In this document: positions 7,530 through 16,977 of the stretch, piece after piece
Layout of the letters: every line of letters begins with the position of its first letter
Position numbering within the stretch: position 1 is the stretch's first letter
NCBI GenBank assembly: GCA_002498925.1
Contig: DAJH01000030.1
Coordinates: forward strand, 611 to 51,122
Direction: 5' to 3'
Source: Euryarchaeota archaeon UBA173
GTDB taxonomy: Archaea > Thermoplasmatota > Poseidoniia > Poseidoniales > Thalassarchaeaceae
Length of the DNA: 50,512 nucleotides
Made by a program: the position numbers and the translations under genes
The notes under the pieces: model-generated
Databases searched by the model: none
What the model was told of the DNA's origin: nothing
The model's input: only the letters and a program-made list of their open reading frames with translations

Positions 7530-10500
7530 TCAGATTCTGAAGTTGTCATCGGGATTGTCCTCGTCCACTCCAGCAAGCCTTACCTGGCCCTCAGAGTCTA
7601 CGAATTCTCCAGCCTTTGTTACCGAGCTGTACATCTCAGACTCGTTTGATGAAGTCCTCAAGAGCATGCTGTCCCCAAGAGACGCGGTCATGTGACTGAT
7701 GATGGACTGCAAAGTGGCTATTGCCCGGTCTCTCTGATCGGATCCTATTTCGTGATCTGAGTATCTTGCTTCCTCGAAAATCGCAAAGAACTCATCGAGA
7801 TCCTCGGGTGGTGCTATCCCTCCAAGCATTGAGTTGAGGGCATCCTCGAACTCCCTGGTAGTCTCGTATACCTTCTTCATGGCCCCTCTCGAACGGAAGT
7901 ACCTGACTAGGTCCTTGTAGCAGTTGAAGATGGTCTGAATATAGTCATTTGAGGCCTTAAGGGACATCAGGGAGTCTGTCAGTATCCCCCGGATAATCTC
8001 GATTCTCCTTCTCTCGGCGTAGTTTCTGTACATTATCGCGCCGATGAGTATGGCGAAAGACAGAGCTATCAGGAGTACTACGGTGACTTGGGCGGTGAAG
8101 AAGCTGGTTTCACCTTCTGCCACAGTTGTATCCAACTTAATCAACGGGGTATTCTCAAGCGACTCTTCCTGGAAGAATGATGATCCTTGGAATTCTACTG
8201 TGACTCTCCATTGACCGTTTACAGCGCATGGCCCTCCTTGATCGCATTCAACTTGGCCTGGTATGTCATTGCCAGTGTACATGAATTGGAAGTCAGCAAC
8301 GCCTTGCTCGTTCGTCACGTCATATATCGGCTGAGTATTCACGTATCCCGATCCATTCCAGTACTGAATTCTGAAAATCACCGTCTCGCCTAGCACTGCA
8401 ACATCTAATCGGTCCCTGAGTATAGCAACGGAGCCAGTGATATTGTCACCGACACTGTAGCCGACAGGATCTGCCCAGTGATTCTTGAGTAAGATGTCGA
8501 CTCTGCTTCTGACTAGTACTTCTATGTCCATGAATGAGCTGTTAACGACTGGCGTAGTCTCTGCTCGGCAGCCGCCTGGTAGCTCTCTTTCTGGTTCATA
8601 CGCCACTCTCAGTGTTCTGAAGCCTTCTAGTGACTCCCCATCTGGTTCCACTCCTCTACGACTTGGATTGTCGTCAGGATCGCCTGAGAACCACTTCACC
8701 CAACCAGTTCCATCCTCGGTAGTCATGGTGGCTATTGGCCTGGTGTTTGTCTCTGGGTTGATGTAGATATTGAGGCATTTGCCGCCTATCGGATTACCAT
8801 TTACCTGAGTCAGAAGAGCTTCAACGTGGAATGATTCTTTCAAGTAAAGAACGGGGAATACTGAGCCGTTCTGGAAAGTGAAAGTATCGACGTCGGACCT
8901 GAATGGCCCAGCTTCCAAAATCTGTGTAGTGGAATTCGAGAAAACGGGGAACACACGAGTTGAGGTTGCATTGCTGTACCTGAACCTGTCATTGTTCTCG
9001 TAGGAGTTGAACTGGATATTCACTCTAGCTTGCCCGGCCTGAACACCAGTTAGGGGGCAGATAATGTCGAACAGCCCGTTGGCATCCGTTGTTCCTGGCA
9101 GACAGGAGACTACTCCGAGTCCGGCGTCTATCATCTCGTAGGTAACTCTGATTGCCCTGTTGGATAAGTTGGCTCCAAGCTCGTCCTGCAATTGTCCGGT
9201 GACGATCATTGGCTTCTCTATTGGCTGCCCGGTAGTTGGATCGATTTCAGACGTGTATACTATCTGGTCGTCAACTGATAAGTCGGTTCTGCCGATTAGG
9301 CTGAATCCATCGACCTGGAACTGCATGACCTTGCGGTAGTGATCGCTGTTGACGATTTGTGTGCATGGGTCCCATGCCCCGGAAGTTGCTAACATTTCTT
9401 GATCGAGTGGATCGCAACCCTCGTGCGGGAGGTTCTCTGCGAATCTCAGTATGACGTTCACGGGTCCGAATCCATCGGGTAGGAACGAGTCTGGGTCGTC
9501 TCGCAGAAGTTGTGGGTCCAACAGCATCTCGTGATGTATAGTGCCTGCATTCGGGCAGAGCGTATCGATTATCTGTCGGTGGGTTCTATCCTCGAAGTCG
9601 GTTCCTTCCATGATCAGGAGCACCTCGCCACCATTCTCATCACAGCCATCCAATGCCTGACCTAGGTCCTTCTCGAATGCTGTCCTGTTGTCATCTGTGA
9701 CCTGTCCGGAGAACTCCCAGATATCGCCTGCTTGCCGGATATTGGGAGTCGTACTCTGGAGGCTGACATAGGTTCTTGACACCACCCAGAGGTACGTATC
9801 AGAGGTACTGCCCTGTCTGAACGGATCGCCTGGGTATGTGTAGCCAAGGGAGAAGTTTCCTAATTCGTGGAATTCGTCTATGGTCAGGTTGACCTTGAAA
9901 ACGCCGTTATTGTCGGTTATCGCGACTCCCGCGGAGTTATCGGCGGACCACGTGTAATTTATCGGGGCGTCCCTGACTGGCTGGTATGCGTTGTCTATCA
10001 GTCTCGCCTCTATGGTAACATTCTGACCCCTGTAGAGACGAGGTATTGTGTTGTATTGGAAGTCTGTTGTTCCGATTACTGAGACGTTGACGTAAGCACC
10101 TGTCGGTGCGAGAACCGTAGTTTGGTTTCCGGTGAAGTAGAAATTTGAGTTGGTGAAATCAGCCCTTATTCCGTAAACTCCTGCCGAGTACTGGGAGTAC
10201 CATGTCCAATTGTAATCGAATTGGGCCACTCCGTTAACCATGTCTGGGACTCGTGCATAACCAGTCTCAGTAGAGCCTGCGAATACCCCATTCCCATCTA
10301 CGTCGACCTGTAGTGCCATGGGATCAAAGGGCCAAGGCGTCATGGTGCGGTTCCATACGGAACCGATGACTCTCAGGGTCTCCCCTGTGAACATCTCTGG
10401 TACTATTTCACAGCGTACTTCGCTCTGAGGATCTAGCGGATCGACCGGACCACACGGTGGGACGTTGAAATCCCCGCCGTTCTGCATAGCGATGAACCAG

Positions 10501-13500
10501 TGTGTTCCATTGGAGGATAGGAATGGCCTAAGATTGGCCGCCTCCCCTGTTAGCGTCTGCGGATCTCCATCCCAGAGCATCGAGTACTGCTTACCTAGGC
10601 TCACTTCTGAATAGTCCAAATTAGCATTGGATAGCGAGGGGGCGTGGAAGAGAGCCCTCCATGCTCCGAAGGACGAGCCTGTGAACTGTGTGGAGTCCCA
10701 GAAGTAGACTGGCCTGATGGATGGGGTGATGATGTCAGCCTCGACGTACATCCTGTGCATCGAACGAATGTAGAATGTCTCTGTATCGCTGCCTTCTAGG
10801 TATGGCCACGGGAGCTCTGAGCCGAGATCTGGTCTCGAGAATGCAATGAATGCATAATCTCCAATTGGGAGGCTAGTCGCGGTGTAGTTGTATCTGCCCA
10901 CCACATTGTGTGTCTTGGAGAACTCGTTCCAAACGATCTCCTCATAGCCTCCTGGCACGGCTCCTGGCCCATTGTCCATGGTTGAATTCCATTGGACCTG
11001 CTTCCAAATCCCCTGGCTTCCTGATGTCTGAACGAATGTCAGAGAGACCCATCCCCCTGAGTCGGCCCTGTAACCGTACCCGTATCCGTCGAAAACGGTC
11101 GGGTGTGTGGTATTGCCGAATGGTCCGCCTGAAACCGTGAAGGACACAGGGGCGTATGGCAATTTATTATCGAATATTCCTCGTTCCCAATCAGCGGCAT
11201 AGTGCACTTTGTAGTCCACGAATAGTGGCTGCTCGTCACTTCTGAAGTACGTCCAAGCTACATAGTCGATGGTCGTGTTGGCCCTTATCTCGACCGGTAA
11301 TGGCTCCGTTGTTGCGCCATCGTGGATGAACATCTCTGTAACTTCCGCATAGATGTCGTAAGTCGTATTGGGTCCGACGGCCAAGTCTTCAGGGAACAGG
11401 TACTGACCTACCTCGAAGTTTCCATTCTCATCAGTGAGGACGTTGATTGTCTCCAATGCCTTGGTCCCATTTGCCGCCCAGTCAATATGGACTTGAACAG
11501 GTAGATCGGGGGCCGGGGTAAATACACCCTGGACCGGATCTAGCCAATTTACAGTGCCGTTGAACTTGGCGGGATAAAGTGCGTCGAGCCACAGGACGGA
11601 GTCCGTGGTGAGTGTGATTCTGGTTGGAATCTTGTCATCCTCGTCAGGTATTCCGTCATTGTCCGAGTCCCAGTCAGAAGAGAGGTTCCAGTCCTCCTCG
11701 AGATGGTCCCAATCGACGTCTGTTCTATTATCCGCGTCGTCGTCGTTGTCTATTGCGTCGGGACCTGTGCTTGGATCGGACGGATTTGCGATTCCAGACC
11801 CGTTTCCGAAGTCGTCGTGGTCCCAAGGGTTCGTGGACTCAGAATCAAATCTTGTGGGCCAAAGCATCACTTCGTCCTCGTCCAGCATTCCATCGGCGTC
11901 GTCATCCTCGTCGATATCATCCCTTAGTCCATCGTTGTCATGGTCCCAGGGCGAGATGAATGGCGTAGCTCCAGCCATCTCGATTACGTTGACTAGTCCA
12001 TCAGCATCCCAATCGTCTTCTGATTTACCATCGGGAATTCCGTCATTGTCATGGTCCCATGGGCTCTGCTCCTCTCCGACGAAGCAAAGCAGCTCCTGGG
12101 CCGAGTCCAGAATTCCATTGTTATCGTCATCTGGGTCCTCGCCATCCGGAATTCCGTCATTGTCATTGTCTACGTCATAGTACTTGGGAGACATCAGACC
12201 TTGGCCGAGTACCCCCTTGTCCCATACTGCCTGATACCAACCGTCTTGGTCGGGATCGGTGTCGGTGCCATCGTCGTCGTTGTCGTCACAGTTCGAACCT
12301 GTGAAGAATGAACCCGGGGGTTCGGTTCCGGCATCGTCATCGAGATCATCGTTACTGTCTACTTCGAAGTAATCCCATATCCCGTCGTTATCATCATCAA
12401 TATCCCAGTGATCGTAGACACCGTCGAAGTCGTCATCCAAATCTGCAGTGTCATTGAACATGCACTGTGGGTCCATATTGCCCGTCACGGGGGCACCGCA
12501 GTCGTCATCAGGGTCAACGTCATTGTTGAGAAGGTCGGCGACCTCATCTGGGAAGAAATTTGCATTGCTATCAGCGGTCCACTGGAATAATCCGTTGTTG
12601 AGTCCGATGTAGGCAATGAATAGGTCCCTATTATTCTTGATCTGATTGTATGAAACAGCTGCTGTGGGACTAGGGTTGCTCCCCGGATCGAAGGTGAACC
12701 AGAAGCAATTCTTGTTGCATGTCCACTGGCCATTGGAGTTGTTGCCAGTATAGGCTCCGTCATCCTGCTGTGCGTCTGGCCTGGTGCTGTATGGAGTAGT
12801 GTAAATCAACTGACCAGTCTGTGTCGCGTCCAATATCGGGTATCCGTAGAGCCAGGCGTACGCCAGACCGCACGCATTGTCCTCTGCAACGCCCTGGAGA
12901 ACGGCCCAGAGAAGGGTTGCTCCGCAGCTATTGTCATCGAATGAACCACCCATCTTGGGGTCATTGATGTCTAAGACTCCGTCGTTGCCTTCATCTTGAT
13001 CCCACCAGTCTGGCAGCCCATCTGCATCTTGGTCTGTGTCTATTCCATTGATCAAGGAGTCTCCATCGATATCTATGTCAAAGAAGTTGTCTCCGTTCCA
13101 GGGGCTCCACTTCATCAGCACGTACCAGTACATCTGTGGGACCTTCCCGTTTGTGAGAGGGACCGCAGTATCGTCGTAACCATTGTAGTTCAGTACGAAC
13201 TTATTCTCTACAGAGAACGGGTTGAACATCCATGATAGGTTCCAATAGAATGGATGTCCAATGTCGGCAGCGTAGATTTGGCCGTCGTCTGATCCGTCTA
13301 TTGGATCGCCGTCGCTATGGGAGTATGATTGGCCTGTGAATGGATCCGTGTTGTCGATATCGACGAATCCACAGTTTCCGTCATCGGGATCGTAGTAGTC
13401 GGACAGGCCGTCGTTGTCGTCGTCCCAATCCTCGTCGTTTGCTAGACCGTCTCCATCGACGTCCGTGTCTATATCATTGGGTCCGTCGTCTCGGAACTTC

Positions 13501-15224
13501 GACCCATTCAGTAGGTGGAGGTCATTATCATCATCGAGATCGCAGTTTGGATCGATGTCGAGCCAATCTAGAATTCCGTCGTTGTCGTCATCGACATCCT
13601 CCCAGTTGTTTATGCCGTCGCCATCCCAGTCATTGTTTCCTGTGTATGACTTTCTTTCAGTGAAACAGCGGGGGTCCGAGTTCACGGGGTTAGGGTTTGA
13701 GAGACTGGGGCAATTCCATGTTGCCACTAGATCCTCGCTAGCGTTCATGAAAGAGTCTTCTTCGTTGGTCACTCCATCATCATCTAAGTCAAACGGAATG
13801 TTTCCAGGAATTGCAATCGGGGAGCCTACGGGGTTGTCGGGGAACTCTGAACCTCCCATGTCTGTATCGATCCAATCCCAAACCAAATCGTAGTCTTGGT
13901 CTATTGGGCGATACCTATCATCATCGAGATCTCTGTCATAGTCAATCTCGCAGTCCCTACCGGGAGTTGTGATGTTGTAGTTGATCGGGTAGTCGCCCTC
14001 TCCATCGCCGTTGGTATCGGTCTGCAGGCATGTATCGGGCACCCCATCGTTGTCGTCGTCCACGTCATACATATCCGCTAGTCCGTCGTTGTCGTCGTCA
14101 GTGTCTGCCGAATCAGGGGTTCCGTCGTTGTCATTATCGGGGTCTAGGAAATTTGGAATTCCGTCGCCGTCTAGGTCTCCGTCAAAGATCTCGGTGAAAG
14201 CCTGTGTTCCGTTTCTGGGATGCCAGGCCTTCTCTCTCTCGACAAAGTCCACGCCGCCGACGTAGTCCATGTATGATGTATTGGCAACTACTCTGGCGCT
14301 ATCCCAAAGTGAGGCCGAGGAGGAGATGTTTCCTGTGAGGAGGCTGTCCCATGGGTTCTCGTCCCATAGGTCGATGACGCCATCGTTATCATCGTCGTCA
14401 TCGAAGTAATCCTGATGCCCATCTTGATCAAAGTCGCAAGGCCATACGAACTGGTCTATCCTTCCATCGTTGTCGTCGTCCTCGTCGTATGAGTCTGGTC
14501 CCGAACCGTCTGTATCGTCATCGGTTACTCCATCGTTGTCGTGGTCCATTGGGTTCTGGTCTACTCGGTATCCGACGCCGACCGGTGTACCGGTCCACGG
14601 GTGCACGGTAGATGGGACTAGGTAGCGGTCCATCGAGACGTTCCGCGGATCTGCTCCCTGTGAGTAGTCGATTGGCCCCTCTAGGATTCCGTCGTTGTCG
14701 TCGTCCCAGTCAAACTCGTCAAGAACGCCGTCGTTGTCGTGGTCAAACTGGTGTGTTCCTATACATCCATCGAACATTTCGATTAGGTCGTTGATTCCGT
14801 CGTTGTCGTCGTCCAAGTCATTCAGGTCGTTGATTCCGTCGTTGTCGTGGTCTTCGGTATTTGTTTCTTCCAAGAAGAACCCGTAGCTAGAGTCCAGATT
14901 CAATGCCGATGGGTCTGACACCTTCCCGTAAACTGACATTGGGTCGTGAAATGACGGGTTCATGAACTGCTCATGGAAGAATGGGTTCTCAGCTGCTGGC
15001 TGGCCTTGTGAGCCCCCTGCCATTGGACCGTCTGCTTGGTGAAATTGCTGAAATGCGGTTCTCTTAGCCACATCTCCCCAAACGGATTCCTCTTCGTCGT
15101 ATTTCTCAAAATCCTGGAAGGAGTACATCTGCGTACTGAAGAGCATGATCGCTACCATCATTATCGCAGATAGTGCCTTTCTAGGGTTCTCTTCCTTCTC
15201 CATATTACCAGCTCTAACTTTCAT
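7530..15224 (-). CDS. Giant surface protein: TSP3 Ca-binding repeats, Ig-like modules, TM, DUF4129-like tail
   Basis: About 2,564 residues. N-terminal hydrophobic segment (ALSAIMMVAIMLFS) after a basic stretch serves as signal or anchor. An Asp-rich region follows, roughly residues 120-1,200, with at least 15 copies of the DxDNDG(I/L/V)xD thrombospondin type-3 motif, often joined by WD or YD spacers; these bind calcium. Next come several beta-sandwich modules with DENGNF/DNNGVF/DANGLF turns, typical of Big/CarboxypepD_reg-like domains, and many N-x-S/T sites. Near the C-terminus one membrane helix (VVLLIALSFAILIGAIM) is followed by about 150 cytoplasmic residues resembling DUF4129 (IFNCYKDLVRYFRSRG ... 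TTREFEDALNSML). Probably a calcium-stiffened cell-surface or adhesion protein. A GTG at 15260 and an ATG at 15203 are alternative starts; 15260 is disfavoured because the likely TATA box lies only about 20 bases before it. Confidence 0.85.
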   Translation of the reverse strand: MKVRAGNMEKEENPRKALSAIMMVAIMLFSTQMYSFQDFEKYDEEESVWGDVAKRTAFQQFHQADGPMAGGSQGQPAAENPFFHEQFMNPSFHDPMSVYGKVSDPSALNLDSSYGFFLEETNTEDHDNDGINDLNDLDDDNDGINDLIEMFDGCIGTHQFDHDNDGVLDEFDWDDDNDGILEGPIDYSQGADPRNVSMDRYLVPSTVHPWTGTPVGVGYRVDQNPMDHDNDGVTDDDTDGSGPDSYDEDDDNDGRIDQFVWPCDFDQDGHQDYFDDDDDNDGVIDLWDENPWDSLLTGNISSSASLWDSARVVANTSYMDYVGGVDFVEREKAWHPRNGTQAFTEIFDGDLDGDGIPNFLDPDNDNDGTPDSADTDDDNDGLADMYDVDDDNDGVPDTCLQTDTNGDGEGDYPINYNITTPGRDCEIDYDRDLDDDRYRPIDQDYDLVWDWIDTDMGGSEFPDNPVGSPIAIPGNIPFDLDDDGVTNEEDSFMNASEDLVATWNCPSLSNPNPVNSDPRCFTERKSYTGNNDWDGDGINNWEDVDDDNDGILDWLDIDPNCDLDDDNDLHLLNGSKFRDDGPNDIDTDVDGDGLANDEDWDDDNDGLSDYYDPDDGNCGFVDIDNTDPFTGQSYSHSDGDPIDGSDDGQIYAADIGHPFYWNLSWMFNPFSVENKFVLNYNGYDDTAVPLTNGKVPQMYWYVLMKWSPWNGDNFFDIDIDGDSLINGIDTDQDADGLPDWWDQDEGNDGVLDINDPKMGGSFDDNSCGATLLWAVLQGVAEDNACGLAYAWLYGYPILDATQTGQLIYTTPYSTRPDAQQDDGAYTGNNSNGQWTCNKNCFWFTFDPGSNPSPTAAVSYNQIKNNRDLFIAYIGLNNGLFQWTADSNANFFPDEVADLLNNDVDPDDDCGAPVTGNMDPQCMFNDTADLDDDFDGVYDHWDIDDDNDGIWDYFEVDSNDDLDDDAGTEPPGSFFTGSNCDDNDDDGTDTDPDQDGWYQAVWDKGVLGQGLMSPKYYDVDNDNDGIPDGEDPDDDNNGILDSAQELLCFVGEEQSPWDHDNDGIPDGKSEDDWDADGLVNVIEMAGATPFISPWDHDNDGLRDDIDEDDDADGMLDEDEVMLWPTRFDSESTNPWDHDDFGNGSGIANPSDPSTGPDAIDNDDDADNRTDVDWDHLEEDWNLSSDWDSDNDGIPDEDDKIPTRITLTTDSVLWLDALYPAKFNGTVNWLDPVQGVFTPAPDLPVQVHIDWAANGTKALETINVLTDENGNFEVGQYLFPEDLAVGPNTTYDIYAEVTEMFIHDGATTEPLPVEIRANTTIDYVAWTYFRSDEQPLFVDYKVHYAADWERGIFDNKLPYAPVSFTVSGGPFGNTTHPTVFDGYGYGYRADSGGWVSLTFVQTSGSQGIWKQVQWNSTMDNGPGAVPGGYEEIVWNEFSKTHNVVGRYNYTATSLPIGDYAFIAFSRPDLGSELPWPYLEGSDTETFYIRSMHRMYVEADIITPSIRPVYFWDSTQFTGSSFGAWRALFHAPSLSNANLDYSEVSLGKQYSMLWDGDPQTLTGEAANLRPFLSSNGTHWFIAMQNGGDFNVPPCGPVDPLDPQSEVRCEIVPEMFTGETLRVIGSVWNRTMTPWPFDPMALQVDVDGNGVFAGSTETGYARVPDMVNGVAQFDYNWTWYSQYSAGVYGIRADFTNSNFYFTGNQTTVLAPTGAYVNVSVIGTTDFQYNTIPRLYRGQNVTIEARLIDNAYQPVRDAPINYTWSADNSAGVAITDNNGVFKVNLTIDEFHELGNFSLGYTYPGDPFRQGSTSDTYLWVVSRTYVSLQSTTPNIRQAGDIWEFSGQVTDDNRTAFEKDLGQALDGCDENGGEVLLIMEGTDFEDRTHRQIIDTLCPNAGTIHHEMLLDPQLLRDDPDSFLPDGFGPVNVILRFAENLPHEGCDPLDQEMLATSGAWDPCTQIVNSDHYRKVMQFQVDGFSLIGRTDLSVDDQIVYTSEIDPTTGQPIEKPMIVTGQLQDELGANLSNRAIRVTYEMIDAGLGVVSCLPGTTDANGLFDIICPLTGVQAGQARVNIQFNSYENNDRFRYSNATSTRVFPVFSNSTTQILEAGPFRSDVDTFTFQNGSVFPVLYLKESFHVEALLTQVNGNPIGGKCLNIYINPETNTRPIATMTTEDGTGWVKWFSGDPDDNPSRRGVEPDGESLEGFRTLRVAYEPERELPGGCRAETTPVVNSSFMDIEVLVRSRVDILLKNHWADPVGYSVGDNITGSVAILRDRLDVAVLGETVIFRIQYWNGSGYVNTQPIYDVTNEQGVADFQFMYTGNDIPGQVECDQGGPCAVNGQWRVTVEFQGSSFFQEESLENTPLIKLDTTVAEGETSFFTAQVTVVLLIALSFAILIGAIMYRNYAERRRIEIIRGILTDSLMSLKASNDYIQTIFNCYKDLVRYFRSRGAMKKVYETTREFEDALNSMLGGIAPPEDLDEFFAIFEEARYSDHEIGSDQRDRAIATLQSIISHMTASLGDSMLLRTSSNESEMYSSVTKAGEFVDSEGQVRLAGVDEDNPDDNFRI
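11625..14870 (-). repeat. DNA-level array of TSP3 repeat units inside the giant gene
   Basis: The stretch is built of recurring short units. On the plus strand the pattern tCCGTCGTTGTCGTCGTC, with small variants, returns many times (for example near 13411, 14051, 14081, 14461, 14691 and 14791), each encoding a D-D/H-D-N-D-G turn in reverse. Units differ in spacing and in inserted segments. The insert at 12490-13010 encodes over 150 residues with few Asp repeats, so this is a diverged repeat array rather than a recent tandem duplication. Confidence 0.85.
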
Positions 15225-15274
15225 TCGACCACCAAGACGTCCTTGATACCCTGGTTTCACTTATGAAAGAAGTG

Positions 15275-15283
15275 TACAATAAG
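15275..15283 (-). promoter_or_regulatory. Possible TATA box of the giant-protein gene
   Basis: Minus-strand CTTATTGTA at 15275-15283 resembles an archaeal TATA box. Transcription would begin about 25 bases downstream, near 15254, inside the longest open frame, which supports ATG 15224 or 15203 as translation start. The rest of the 15261-15403 gap holds a weak inverted repeat, TTGGG/CCCAA at 15340-15356, which may end the upstream rlmH transcript. Confidence 0.35.
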
Positions 15284-15403
15284 CGGAAAAAGTATCATCA
15301 CCCAACTTGAGTATCAATCGCGGGTTAGTTTGGTTGAAATTGGGCTATTACCCCAAGGGGGCGGGGGAATCGAAGAAAGGTCCTTGGTAATTCGATATTG
15401 TAA

Positions 15404-15835
15404 TCACTCCCGATGATATGGCGATCCCCTGTTTATTTCACATGCTCTGTAGATCTGTTCCATCAGCATTACAGCGGCCATTTCATGTGGGAACGTCATC
15501 ATGGATAGGGAAATTGATGGGTACTTCTCCTTCATCTCCGAGCTGAATCCATCGGCTGGCCCTATTGCCATATTCAACGTCTTTTCCGACATCGAGGAGT
15601 CTTCAATGATTCTGGCAAAATCTAGACTTGATGTTTGCTTCCCTCTTTCATCTAGAATTATCACATCGCCGGGGATGGAGTTGATTCTTTGCTCGTACTC
15701 CTGTGTTGATTGCCTCCCTGAGTGGAGTTCTATGCTGATACCCCTGGTGGACACTCTCTTGGCATAGTTTTCAATCATCAATCTAGCTCCACCGTCCTTG
15801 GGCCTGCCATGAAGATGGACGACTACACGTGCCAT
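15404..15835 (-). CDS. rlmH: 23S rRNA (pseudouridine1915-N3)-methyltransferase RlmH
   Basis: 143 residues, slightly shorter than bacterial RlmH (about 155). SPOUT-class knot methyltransferase motifs are present: LDERGKQTSSLDFARII, then AIGPADGFSSE for SAM binding, SLSMMTFPHEMAAVMLMEQIYRA split over the knot, and the signature C-terminus RGSPYHRE. In bacteria RlmH methylates pseudouridine 1915 in helix 69 of 23S rRNA. The same role is inferred here; the family is patchy in archaea. It lies upstream of, and in the same direction as, the giant surface protein, separated by about 180 bases. Confidence 0.92.
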   Translation of the reverse strand: MARVVVHLHGRPKDGGARLMIENYAKRVSTRGISIELHSGRQSTQEYEQRINSIPGDVIILDERGKQTSSLDFARIIEDSSMSEKTLNMAIGPADGFSSEMKEKYPSISLSMMTFPHEMAAVMLMEQIYRACEINRGSPYHRE

Positions 15836-15912
15836 GAAACGGGAGGGGGGTCCACTCCTTGATAGGTTCGCAAAGCATCAAGAAACCTGACCATGTCGAA
15901 GGGGTGACTAAG

Positions 15913-16236
15913 ATGGGATGGTGGCCGTTCAGAAAGAGGCGTGAACTCGCCGGCAATGACCCACACATGAAGGGAGCGAGAGCTTGGATTCAGGACCTCC
16001 GGGAGATTTGCGAGAGGAATTACGAGAATCCCACGAGAGGGCAAAACAGAGTAAGAGAGATGCAAGTAGAGTGGACTGACTCCCATGCTCAAGGGGAGCT
16101 TGACGATTCTCTCCTGCAGGGTCTTGACAGAAGGGCATTCAGGCTACTCAGAGCCGATGAAGCGGAGTGGATAATGTGGCTCGATGACGAGGGTTTCTGG
16201 GAGCCTGGGTGGAAAGGCGGTTTCGACAGCGAGTGA
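15913..16236 (+). CDS. Hypothetical protein, tryptophan-rich, 107 residues
   Basis: Not recognised. ATG 15913 gives MGWWPFRKRREL; the frame is open to 15859, which would add 18 residues. The protein is charged, predicted mostly helical, with eight tryptophans, and ends in an acidic Trp/Gly-rich tail (DDEGFWEPGWKGGF). No membrane segment, no cysteine pair. It sits divergent from rlmH and only six bases before the membrane protein at 16243, so the two are probably one operon. Confidence 0.6.
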   Translation: MGWWPFRKRRELAGNDPHMKGARAWIQDLREICERNYENPTRGQNRVREMQVEWTDSHAQGELDDSLLQGLDRRAFRLLRADEAEWIMWLDDEGFWEPGWKGGFDSE

Positions 16237-16242
16237 TTTGTG

Positions 16243-16935
16243 ATGTTTTTCTGGATCGGTTTGTTCCTCGTGGTGGGGATTGGGGTGCTGTCGTACAGCA
16301 GACACCAGCCATTCCCAGAGGTTAGCAGTAGGTTTGCCTACCTGCTTATTCTGATATCAGTGGTTTTTTGGATCTCAAGTACGGCGCCCAGGCCCACTTC
16401 TGATTCTGTTCCTGCAATTACCGCTGCTCTGGTAGGTGGAGTCTCCGTTGTCGTCGGAGTTAGGCACATGACCGTGACACACAAGGACGTCCTACTGGCT
16501 CCATTCGGAGGTGTACTGATGTGTGTGGGCACGATTAGTATGCTATCAGAAAGGTGGGCTGAGGCAGTTCAGTGGGAACAAATCGGATCATTCGTAATAG
16601 CCTCCCTGATAGTGATGCTCGAGATATATCTGATATTCCGAGGGCTGGTTATCGGGGTCAAGGGCTTGTCCTGGTCAAAGTCGGGCCTGAGGCAGGTCAG
16701 GAGGGGGCTTATCGACGGACCGAATGGTGCTATATCCCACTTCGAAAAGTCATGGGATTCAGAGGATCAATGGCTTACTGCGATGAGCCATGCAGCACTT
16801 TCTATGATTCATGCCCATAGGGGCGACTCTGGAAAGGAGTCGTTTCATGAGACCGAATTGGGGAAACTCGGTGGTTGGGAGTCAGTGGATGAGTCTTGGA
16901 AGGTAGCCATTCGCGAGTCGTTGGACCAACTTTGA
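16243..16935 (+). CDS. Hypothetical membrane protein (four TM helices plus soluble C-terminal domain)
   Basis: 230 residues, family not recognised. Hydrophobic segments fall at about residues 2-18, 30-46, 58-74 or 85-100, and 116-136; a soluble domain of about 90 residues follows with SHAALSMIHAHRGD, reminiscent of a short helical repeat. ATG 16243 is chosen; a GTG directly precedes it. It is tightly linked to the upstream 107-residue gene and followed 42 bases later by cobalamin adenosyltransferase. No functional motif is visible. Confidence 0.65.
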   Translation: MFFWIGLFLVVGIGVLSYSRHQPFPEVSSRFAYLLILISVVFWISSTAPRPTSDSVPAITAALVGGVSVVVGVRHMTVTHKDVLLAPFGGVLMCVGTISMLSERWAEAVQWEQIGSFVIASLIVMLEIYLIFRGLVIGVKGLSWSKSGLRQVRRGLIDGPNGAISHFEKSWDSEDQWLTAMSHAALSMIHAHRGDSGKESFHETELGKLGGWESVDESWKVAIRESLDQL

Positions 16936-16977
16936 CATCGGGGATGTTGATATCACCAAACCCGGCCGCAGGGTTCA

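Noticed and set aside
11605..12180. Long plus-strand open frames rich in Ser (also 13414-13893 and others)
   Set aside because: They lie opposite the TSP3 repeats; Asp codons read in reverse give Ser/Val-rich frames. The low-complexity products have no family features, while the minus frame is continuous for 2,560 codons.
11625..14870. CRISPR-like repeat array
   Set aside because: Units are in-frame coding repeats of irregular spacing with no unique spacers of constant length.
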